Source: Gammaproteobacteria bacterium
GTDB lineage: Bacteria; Pseudomonadota; Gammaproteobacteria; Francisellales; CACEW01
Assembly (NCBI GenBank): GCA_028282045.1
Contig: JANQIS010000175.1
Coordinates: 1-5,086, forward strand
DNA length: 5,086 nt
Reading direction: 5' to 3'
Shown here: in pieces, positions 1 to 5,086 of the stretch
Position numbering within the stretch: the stretch's first letter is position 1
Layout of the letters: each line of letters opens with the position of its first letter
Position numbers and translations under genes: made by a program
The notes under the pieces: generated by a model
The model's input: the letters and a program-made list of their open reading frames with translations, nothing else
What the model was told of the DNA's origin: nothing
Databases searched by the model: none

Positions 1-19
1 TATAGCGTGAAAATCTCGT

Positions 20-48
20 ATTATAGGCTGATGCTTGAAAAAGTATGC
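20..48 (-). promoter_or_regulatory. Candidate promoter for a minus-strand gene beyond the window
   Basis: Read on the minus strand there is a perfect TATAAT box (positions 25 down to 20). The region 16-18 bp upstream, near 42-48, has no good -35 match, so the call rests on the -10 alone. It lies just past the mshN stop and the hairpin at 67-86, pointing out of the window, as expected if a new transcription unit begins there. No start codon followed by an open frame is seen on the minus strand between 95 and 1. A TATAAT by chance in AT-rich DNA is possible. Confidence 0.3.
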
Positions 49-66
49 ATTGATTGAGTGCAATTT

Positions 67-86
67 GAAAGGGAATAACCCTTTTC
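67..86 (-). terminator. Short hairpin after mshN, possible weak terminator
   Basis: An inverted repeat with arms AAAGGG and CCCTTT around a 5-nt loop (AATAA on the plus strand) starts about 10 bp past the mshN stop codon. On the minus strand the 3' arm runs into TTTC and then AAATTG, so the U-tract is poor. Read on the plus strand the tail is CCCTTTTC, also short, so it could act weakly in both directions. Its position right after the last operon gene is the best argument for it. The six-pair stem is small. Confidence 0.4.
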
Positions 87-95
87 GGATAGCCT

Positions 96-1070
96 CTAAA
101 AACCGATGTGCTCTTTTAAATCAGGGTGATAACGGCCCATCAAAGCTAAGGCCTGTTGTGGTTGGCCTAATTTGGCCAGCAGTTGCGCTTTGAGGGTGAT
201 TAACCGAATATCATTGGCACTTTTCAAACCTTGGTTCACTAAAGTGAGTGCCGGTTGGTATTGCCCTTGTTGATATAGCACCACGCCCAAACTATAGCGA
301 TAATCGCTATTTTCAGGCCATTGACGCACTATGGTGCCCAATGTTTTCGCAGCACTATGAAGCTGACCACTCTCTGCCATAGCAATAGCACTTTGATAGG
401 CTTGTTGCGCTTTTTCCTCTGGCGTTAATGGCGCTTTTTCAACCTGGCTCTGCAAGTGAGCGCTTTGGTCTACTGATGCCACCTCAGGCACGAAAACCAA
501 TAACAGATCTGTATGCCCGCCACTGCGATGCATCACTCTTTGCAGTTTAGCAGGTACTTTCAAGACAATCACAACAGCAAGATTGTTCTGCTTTTGTTGT
601 AATTGTAATGATTGAATCACTGTACTGGCTGCCACATCAGGCAATTTCATTTGACTGATGGGATTGGTATCTTGTAGCTCAACAACATACTGCCTATTAT
701 CTTTATGAACGGTAAATGGTGGTGCTTTATTCAGTTCTAACCGAATAACGTTTTCTCCTTGAGCTTTGGTTGACCAACTAATTTGTTGCAATGTTGATGC
801 TACAGCAAGCTGGGATGCTTCAATGGCAACAGGGCGGCGATGAACATCTTTCACCAGTGCATGCTGCATCATGCCACGTCCATAAAAATATTGGTACGCA
901 ACAAAGAATAATAACGCAAATACAATAATCCAGATCAACCAAAGCAATACACCATAAGTGCGACCTTTTGCAAATCCCAGGCGCTGCAAACGAAACGGCA
1001 CCTTAGCTTCACCCGGCTGCTTAGCCTCTCTTTTTTCAACCTCTTTAAGCATTTTGTTAATCAGACTCAT
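96..1070 (-). CDS. mshN: MSHA pilus biogenesis protein MshN-like: inner-membrane anchor, AMIN-like segment and TPRs
   Basis: This 324-residue protein resembles MshN, an accessory assembly protein of the MSHA type IV pilus. The start at 1070 is chosen because it gives the family-like N-terminus MSLINKMLKEVEKRE and has an AGAGGG ribosome site 4 nt upstream. The frame stays open to an ATG at 1103, but that start would overlap mshM and lacks a ribosome site. In order: a short basic cytoplasmic segment (1-39), one membrane helix (about 40-59, rich in W, L, I and F), a beta-rich periplasmic segment (about 88-195) resembling an AMIN domain, a Q/E-rich linker (200-220), and about three TPR-like helical pairs (222-313). 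It therefore should be a type II inner-membrane protein with its bulk in the periplasm. It is last in the operon, 10 nt after mshM. Membership of the MshN family is fairly secure from context and N-terminus; the exact role is inferred. Confidence 0.82.
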   Translation of the reverse strand: MSLINKMLKEVEKREAKQPGEAKVPFRLQRLGFAKGRTYGVLLWLIWIIVFALLFFVAYQYFYGRGMMQHALVKDVHRRPVAIEASQLAVASTLQQISWSTKAQGENVIRLELNKAPPFTVHKDNRQYVVELQDTNPISQMKLPDVAASTVIQSLQLQQKQNNLAVVIVLKVPAKLQRVMHRSGGHTDLLLVFVPEVASVDQSAHLQSQVEKAPLTPEEKAQQAYQSAIAMAESGQLHSAAKTLGTIVRQWPENSDYRYSLGVVLYQQGQYQPALTLVNQGLKSANDIRLITLKAQLLAKLGQPQQALALMGRYHPDLKEHIGF

Positions 1071-1080
1071 CAGACCCTCT
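1071..1080 (-). promoter_or_regulatory. Ribosome binding site that fixes the mshN start
   Basis: The 10-nt gap between the mshM stop (TAG, 1083-1081) and the ATG at 1070 reads AGAGGGTCTG on the minus strand. AGAGGG is a good Shine-Dalgarno match 4 nt from the ATG. It supports the 1070 start over the longer in-frame start at 1103. Confidence 0.7.
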
Positions 1081-1980
1081 CTAACCGTGCTGGCGCAGTA
1101 CAAAGGTTAATAAGCCCAATGCCATCATCGCCCCCAGCATCAGATAGCGTAACGGTACACACTGCGATGATACGCCCATGACAGTATCCCCATCTTTCAC
1201 CGCGGCCTTAACATGACTTAATGTGACTTGTTCAACGCCCGCACCGTAAGCTGCTATCAACGCTTTATGACAAATAATATTGATCACTCTAGGCACACCA
1301 CCACTATAGCGGGCAATCGCCCTCACTGCTGCAGGATTAAACAACACGCCTCGGCGATATCCTGCACGGTTCAACCGGTATGCAATATAAGCTGCGACCT
1401 CCTCTGATTTCAGCGCACGCAACTGATAGGAAAAGACAATACGCTGGCGTAATTGCCTTAAATGCGGCTGTTTAAGACGCCGGGACAACTCTGGCTGAGC
1501 AAATAATACCACCTGCAATAGCTTATGAGTTTGAGTTTCAATATTGGTTAACAGACGCACGAATTCTAAAGATTCATCCGACAAAGTCTGGGCTTCATCA
1601 ATAATCAATACTACTTTCTTATTCTGTTGGTGTAACTGGCATAACCGCTCAACCAAATGGTGTTGCAATACCTCTGCATTTTGTGTCATTTTAACACCTA
1701 GCTCACGTGCCAGTGCCGAACGCAGCTCTGCCGGGGTAAAGCTTGGGCTTGGGATGTAGGCTGCAGCATAATTTTTATCCAAATTGGCCAATAGACGCCG
1801 ACAAAGTAATGTCTTCCCTAACCCCACTTCTCCACTTAAACTGATAAACCCTTCACCTTCATTCAGACAGGTTTGTAACATAGCCAGCGCTTCATGACCG
1901 CAATTTAAGTCACAGTAAAAGCCGGTATCGGGCGTTAATGAAAAGGGTAAACTGTTAAATCCAAAGTGGCATAAATACAT
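1081..1980 (-). CDS. mshM: MshM-like AAA+ ATPase of the ExeA/GspA family, C-terminally membrane-anchored
   Basis: This 299-residue protein is an ExeA/GspA-type AAA+ ATPase. It opens with the family's hallmark pattern FGFNSLPFSLTPDTGFY (6-22). Walker A is GEVGLGKT (50-57) and Walker B is VVLIIDEAQ (123-131, with D128 and E129). Further AAA+ features follow, including FAQPEL (160-165), an arginine-rich stretch (168-180) and SGGVPRVIN (226-234). A single hydrophobic helix (about 278-295) ends four residues before the stop, so the ATPase should sit in the cytoplasm anchored to the inner membrane by its tail. Aeromonas ExeA is much longer, with a periplasmic peptidoglycan-binding domain; that part is absent here, as is usual for MshM. 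ExeA/GspA helps place its secretin in the envelope, and the adjacent secretin gene suggests a similar job here. The start lies 2 nt after the mshL stop, with AGGGGG at 1993-1988, 7 nt upstream of the ATG. Confidence 0.87.
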   Translation of the reverse strand: MYLCHFGFNSLPFSLTPDTGFYCDLNCGHEALAMLQTCLNEGEGFISLSGEVGLGKTLLCRRLLANLDKNYAAAYIPSPSFTPAELRSALARELGVKMTQNAEVLQHHLVERLCQLHQQNKKVVLIIDEAQTLSDESLEFVRLLTNIETQTHKLLQVVLFAQPELSRRLKQPHLRQLRQRIVFSYQLRALKSEEVAAYIAYRLNRAGYRRGVLFNPAAVRAIARYSGGVPRVINIICHKALIAAYGAGVEQVTLSHVKAAVKDGDTVMGVSSQCVPLRYLMLGAMMALGLLTFVLRQHG

Positions 1981-1982
1981 GG

Positions 1983-3809
1983 TTAAGCCCCCTGGTGTAA
2001 GGTTGGCACATGATTTTGAGATTGCTCATGCCTGGGCGATACTGCCGGCAACGGTGTCGGTGTTTGTGGCTTTGACAGAGGCATATTATGCAGTCCTTGC
2101 ATTTCTCCGGTATTGCCGAACCGTTGAGGGAAAGTACCAAAATGATAGCCCTGCCTGAAGTTTCGATAGTCGGCTTGAGTTTGCTGCATGGCTCCTGCCC
2201 ATCGTTCATCATTAACTACAACCGGTTTTAATAAGATCACCAATTCTTCTTTAGTTGAAGATTGATTGGTTTGCCTAAACAGTGCGCCCACAAATGGAAT
2301 CTTGGCTAAAAATGGCGTTGAACCTAAGTATTCACTGGATTGATTTTGAATCAGACCGCCCAAAACAATCACCTGTCCTGAACGGGCATAAACCACGCTA
2401 TCTGACTCATCAATGTCGCTCTTTGCTGACGGAATGGTGTTGGAAGCGCCATTGAGCGTATAGGTCTTACTGGCATCTGTTACCGTACTAACAATAGGAT
2501 GAATCTGCAGATACACGTTGCCCTGCTGCGTAATTGTCGGTGTCACACCCAATGAAATACCAGAGAAAAATGGCTGCATGGTCACGTCCTGAGTACTCTG
2601 AGCATCAGAACCACTACCACTAACAGTATTAGAGACATCGGTAATAAAATACTCATCGGTCCCCACTTTAATCACGGCTTTTTGGTTGTTGATTGCCGAA
2701 ATTCTTGGGCTGGAGAGCACTTGCACATTCCCTTGCGCAGAAAGCAAACTAATCACTGTATTTAAGCTGCCAATTTTACCGCTGAGAGTGAATATCGGAG
2801 TAAATGACGATAGACTATCTGTTAGGTTGGTATTACCAACTTGGGTGGCCCCTAACAAGGTCCAATTAATACCTGACTGAAAACCTTTGCTGAGTGTCAC
2901 CTTAAGAATTTCTGCCTCAATCATCACCTCGCGCGACATACTGCCATTTAAGCGGTCGATGTAATGGGCAACCTGTGTTTGCATGGCCGGCGGCACAGTC
3001 ACGACAACCAAACCGGAAGCCGGCTCAATAACCACACGCTCTTTGGTATTTTCACCAGCACCGATAATGGCCTCTAAAGCGGCCTTCAAACCTGGCCAAA
3101 AGTCTATGGTCGATGTGGTTTTCACACTTGAGCTGGGGGTTGAAACATCTTGGGTGGTATTATTAACCGTACCAGTTGACGTTGTCTCCTGATTACGCTC
3201 CTGGCTAATCAACCCTGAATCCACTGCAACATAAGAACCACCGTTACGTACCGCATTTAAATAATTTACGGTATACACTCGTGATTCTAACCGCGAGGGA
3301 TAAACTTCATAACCGTAAGGTGTTTTGTGATACTGGTAGCCGTAATTATCTTTTACTGCAGCTAATACCTGCTCCAACGTAACATGTTTTAAGTCTAACG
3401 TAATGGTACCGCTAATCTTAGGGTTCACGGTAATATTCTCGTCGGTACCTTTAACTAAACTCATAAAAAAGGCCCGTGCCGGAACACTATCGGCAGAAAC
3501 ATCAAAATACTGCGCTTTACCAGTCAATGCTACCTGGTTAAATGAAGGGGTCGGCATAAGCGCCTCATGCACGGCCTGATCGATCTGCCGGTTACTACTA
3601 AACTCATGCATTAACTGATTATCTTGTAGCACACTGGCATCAATCACGCGTTGCATCGAATCTAGCGGTGGATTACCCGGGTTATTTAAGCGCGGGCTAT
3701 TACACCCAACCAGACCGGCCACACTCACTGCAAGCAACAGAACCAAACGCACAGCATGGATATGTTGGGAAGTCAGTTTTAAGAAAGCCAAACAAACACG
3801 CTTTGGCAT
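1983..3809 (-). CDS. mshL: MshL-like secretin of an MSHA-type pilus, outer-membrane lipoprotein
   Basis: This 608-residue protein should form the multimeric outer-membrane gate of a type IV (MSHA-type) pilus. The N-terminus has a basic start, a hydrophobic stretch (about 21-35) and a lipobox LVGC with C36 as the predicted lipidated cysteine. An STN-type domain follows (about 100-171, FDVSADSVPARAFFMSLVKG onward), then an N1-like ring domain (about 176-288) interrupted by a Thr/Ser/Asn-rich linker (204-234) just before DFWPGLKAALEAIIG. The core beta-barrel (about 295-531) shows the secretin signatures VQVLSSPRISAINNQKAVIKVG (363-382, in part), VVYARSGQVIVLGGLI and LAKIPFVGALF (501-511), ending in ELVILLKPVVV. 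A Pro/Gln/His-rich tail (about 533-608) follows. PilQ and GspD are alternatives, but the lipobox, the linker position and the following mshM and mshN favour MshL. ATG 3809 has AAGAGGAAAT just upstream. The gene is first in the operon. Confidence 0.88.
   Translation of the reverse strand: MPKRVCLAFLKLTSQHIHAVRLVLLLAVSVAGLVGCNSPRLNNPGNPPLDSMQRVIDASVLQDNQLMHEFSSNRQIDQAVHEALMPTPSFNQVALTGKAQYFDVSADSVPARAFFMSLVKGTDENITVNPKISGTITLDLKHVTLEQVLAAVKDNYGYQYHKTPYGYEVYPSRLESRVYTVNYLNAVRNGGSYVAVDSGLISQERNQETTSTGTVNNTTQDVSTPSSSVKTTSTIDFWPGLKAALEAIIGAGENTKERVVIEPASGLVVVTVPPAMQTQVAHYIDRLNGSMSREVMIEAEILKVTLSKGFQSGINWTLLGATQVGNTNLTDSLSSFTPIFTLSGKIGSLNTVISLLSAQGNVQVLSSPRISAINNQKAVIKVGTDEYFITDVSNTVSGSGSDAQSTQDVTMQPFFSGISLGVTPTITQQGNVYLQIHPIVSTVTDASKTYTLNGASNTIPSAKSDIDESDSVVYARSGQVIVLGGLIQNQSSEYLGSTPFLAKIPFVGALFRQTNQSSTKEELVILLKPVVVNDERWAGAMQQTQADYRNFRQGYHFGTFPQRFGNTGEMQGLHNMPLSKPQTPTPLPAVSPRHEQSQNHVPTLHQGA
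1988..1993 (-). promoter_or_regulatory. Ribosome binding site of mshM inside the mshL 3' end
   Basis: Minus-strand AGGGGG lies within the last codons of mshL, 7 nt before the mshM ATG. With the 2-nt gap between stop and start, this suggests translational coupling of mshL and mshM. Confidence 0.6.
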
Positions 3810-3827
3810 ATTTCCTCTTAATGATAG

Positions 3828-3854
3828 AGATTATCAAGATATACTTTAGATTAT
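3828..3854. repeat. Direct repeat AGATTAT, 20-bp phased, in the divergent promoter region
   Basis: AGATTAT occurs at 3828-3834 and again at 3848-3854, exactly 20 bp apart, which is close to two helical turns. The distal copy overlaps the TATAAT box proposed for mshL and the proximal copy lies in its leader. A short inverted repeat, TGATA-N5-TATCA (3822-3836), overlaps the proximal copy. This is a possible regulator site, but AT-rich DNA easily produces such repeats. Confidence 0.3.
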
Positions 3855-3878
3855 ATCTACTCAAAGGAAATATGCTAT
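3850..3878 (-). promoter_or_regulatory. Candidate promoter of the mshLMN operon
   Basis: The minus strand shows a perfect TATAAT at 3855-3850. The hexamer 17 bp upstream (ATAGCA, 3878-3873) is a poor -35, and there is no proper extended -10 TGn, so an activator may be needed. A start near 3843 would give a leader of about 34 nt with AGAGGA just before the mshL ATG. An alternative pair, TTGAGT (3864-3859) with TATCTT (3841-3836) at 17 bp, is also possible but leaves a shorter leader. Confidence 0.45.
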
Positions 3879-3905
3879 TTGTGACATAACGGAGTTTGCC
3901 CTGGA

Positions 3906-3933
3906 TTGACGTCGTTAAGCAAAACGATATGAT
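3906..3933 (+). promoter_or_regulatory. Sigma-70-type promoter of the ABC transporter genes
   Basis: TTGACG (3906-3911) and TATGAT (3928-3933) are separated by 16 bp and each match the sigma-70 consensus at 5 of 6 positions. The expected start near 3940 leaves a leader of about 30 nt before the ATG at 3970. This is the best promoter in the window. It lies back to back with the mshL promoter without overlapping it, so the two transcripts could be controlled independently or share a site between them. Confidence 0.65.
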
Positions 3934-3969
3934 GGCAGTATTGTATTTTCGTCTTACCGGGTGTGATGT

Positions 3970-4884
3970 ATGCTTTATGTAAAACATCTTTGCTATGAGT
4001 ATTTTGATAAGGCGGCTTTATCAGATGTGTCGTTTACCCTTAAGCCACAAACGATTACTGCGCTCATTGGTCCAAATGGCGCCGGAAAAACAACGTTATT
4101 GCGTTGCTTAGCAGCACTGCAATCGCCATCTGCAGGTGAGGTCATCCTCGATGGCACTAATGTACATGAGCACCCACGCCAGATTCACAAAAAACTCGGC
4201 TATCTGGCTGATGATTTTGGTCTGTATACCGATTTAACGGTAGCGCAGTGTTTAGAGCATGCTGCCGCAATACAAGGATTAAAAGGCACTGCATGCCAAG
4301 AAGCAGTAAAGCAAGTCATGGCCAAGCTATCCTTAGATCCCTATCAAGATAAAAAGACCAGTACCCTATCACGAGGTTGGAGACAACGCACCGGCATTGG
4401 TACCGCTATTGTGCACCAGCCACAATTACTGCTGTTAGATGAACCTGCGTCTGGTTTAGACCCTGAAGCGCGACAAGAATTGAGTGTCTTGATGCGCCAG
4501 CTAAGGGACCAAGGCATGACACTCATTGTATCCTCACATATCTTAGCCGAGCTGGAAAGCTATTGTCAGAATATGCTGATCCTGCGTGGAGGAAAATTAG
4601 TTGATCATACCGTGCCAGAGGAAAGTCAGGCGCAGTATAAAATCCATATTATACTGACTGAGCCGATGGAAAAACTCGAGTCGTTATTACGTCAAGAAGC
4701 CAATGTGCACGAATTACAAGTACAGAATTTAGAAGCAACTTTCTTATGGGGCGGTGACACTGTATCACAAAGTGCCTTATTGAAACGTTTAGTGCAAGCC
4801 AATGTGCCTATTGTCTGCTTCAATCAGGTTGAGACGAAGTTACAAGATCGTTATTTTGCCAGTTTACGAGGAGCTCAGTCATGA
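3970..4884 (+). CDS. ABC-2/CcmA-type transporter ATP-binding protein
   Basis: This 304-residue protein is the nucleotide-binding subunit of an ABC transporter of the CcmA/ABC-2 type. Walker A is GPNGAGKTT (34-42), the signature loop is LSRGW (133-137) in place of LSGGQ, Walker B is LLLLDEP (153-159, D157 and E158), the D-loop is SGLD (161-164), and the switch histidine is H190 in IVSSH. The Q-loop region reads LGYLADDFGLYTDLT (76-90), with D81 where glutamine is usual. About 85 residues beyond the core (220-304) form a C-terminal extension with no recognised motif. The ATG at 3970 is secure at the N-terminus because an in-frame TGA sits at 3964-3966; the ribosome site is weak (GGGTG, 3959-3963). 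It should sit on the cytoplasmic face of the inner membrane, driving the permease encoded next. The substrate cannot be told from sequence; a lipid, polysaccharide, drug or peptide exporter is possible. Confidence 0.88.
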   Translation: MLYVKHLCYEYFDKAALSDVSFTLKPQTITALIGPNGAGKTTLLRCLAALQSPSAGEVILDGTNVHEHPRQIHKKLGYLADDFGLYTDLTVAQCLEHAAAIQGLKGTACQEAVKQVMAKLSLDPYQDKKTSTLSRGWRQRTGIGTAIVHQPQLLLLDEPASGLDPEARQELSVLMRQLRDQGMTLIVSSHILAELESYCQNMLILRGGKLVDHTVPEESQAQYKIHIILTEPMEKLESLLRQEANVHELQVQNLEATFLWGGDTVSQSALLKRLVQANVPIVCFNQVETKLQDRYFASLRGAQS

Positions 4885-5086
4885 ATCCGGAATTTAAGAA
4901 ATATTGTTGGTTAGAGCTTTCTTGGACACGCCTGGCAGTTATGGTCGTGGTGTTGGGAATATTGTTCTATATGAACAAGGTACTAAATATCCATATCGCT
5001 ATTACTAAACCACTCACATGCTTCTTGGTTCTGGTGATATTGTGGGGTACACGCCAGGTGTCACAGGCAATGTCTGATGAGTTAAT
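4881..5086 (+). CDS. ABC transporter membrane permease, N-terminal part (cut by window end)
   Basis: The first 68 codons of a gene that continues past the window. The ATG at 4881 overlaps the ATPase stop as ATGA, with GAGGAG 7 nt upstream, so the two are translationally coupled. The peptide starts MNPEFKKYCWLELSWTRL, a short cytoplasmic segment, followed by two hydrophobic stretches at about residues 18-31 and 46-55, then LWGTRQVSQAMSDEL. The position after an ABC-2-type ATPase and the two likely membrane helices make it the permease partner. The motifs NPEF..WLEL and LWGTR recall a group of ABC-2-like permeases I have seen only loosely annotated, so the family name is tentative. Confidence 0.72.
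   Translation, partial: MNPEFKKYCWLELSWTRLAVMVVVLGILFYMNKVLNIHIAITKPLTCFLVLVILWGTRQVSQAMSDEL

Noticed and set aside
1071..1103. Longer mshN start at 1103, adding 11 residues
   Set aside because: It overlaps the end of mshM, has no ribosome site, and the extra residues do not fit the family N-terminus, whereas the ATG at 1070 has AGAGGG just upstream.
1955..2212. 85-residue minus-strand open frame across the mshL/mshM junction
   Set aside because: It lies in another frame of two well-supported genes and its composition (many C, K and H) shows no domain.
1983..3809. Assignment of the secretin as type II GspD or type IVa PilQ
   Set aside because: It lacks the multiple N-domains of GspD and the AMIN repeats of PilQ, carries a lipobox, and is followed by mshM and mshN homologues.
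3668..3889. Plus-strand open frame opposite the mshL 5' end
   Set aside because: It is antisense to the mshL signal peptide, has no good ribosome site, and ends in AT-rich promoter DNA.
3880..3895. Possible CRP site beginning TGTGA
   Set aside because: Only one half-site is present; the position of the second half reads GGAGT rather than TCACA.
3700..3987. Minus-strand open frame spanning the divergent promoter region
   Set aside because: It would run through both promoters and overlap the mshL signal peptide and the ATPase start, with no recognisable protein features.
1..5086. Mobile element, CRISPR array, toxin-antitoxin or defence system
   Set aside because: No transposase, integrase, spaced repeats, small gene pair or nuclease-type motif is seen; all long open frames are explained by pilus and ABC transporter genes.

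Overview
The window looks like bacterial chromosome, most likely from a gammaproteobacterium (a betaproteobacterium is possible). This rests on the family resemblance of its three minus-strand genes to the MSHA (mannose-sensitive haemagglutinin) type IV pilus assembly genes mshL, mshM and mshN. Base composition is moderate, roughly mid-40s % GC by eye. No insertion sequence, CRISPR array, tRNA, rRNA or phage gene is visible, and I cannot name the species.

Layout: positions 1-95 are non-coding and hold a short hairpin just past the mshN stop and a TATAAT box that may start the next minus-strand transcript. Positions 96-3809 hold a compact minus-strand operon, transcribed in the order mshL (outer-membrane secretin lipoprotein), mshM (ExeA-type AAA+ ATPase with a C-terminal membrane anchor), mshN (inner-membrane, AMIN-like plus TPR protein). 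The gaps are 2 and 10 nt, and each gene has a readable Shine-Dalgarno sequence. Positions 3810-3969 are a divergent promoter region. Positions 3970-5086 hold a plus-strand pair: an ABC-2/CcmA-type ATPase and, overlapping it by 4 nt (ATGA), the start of its membrane permease, which runs off the window.

How the genes work together: MshL would form the outer-membrane pore for a pilus. MshM and MshN are accessory envelope proteins that probably help the secretin assemble and link it to the inner membrane and cell wall. The ATPase and permease form a separate ABC exporter or membrane-remodelling unit of unknown substrate; nothing but adjacency ties it to the pilus genes.

The main points for a second look are: mshLMN stands without its usual partners (mshIJK upstream, mshE downstream); MshN carries an AMIN-like segment while the neighbouring secretin and the ATPase show no obvious cell-wall-binding domain; and the divergent promoter region carries a 20-bp-phased direct repeat. 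I did not find a convincing wholly new system.
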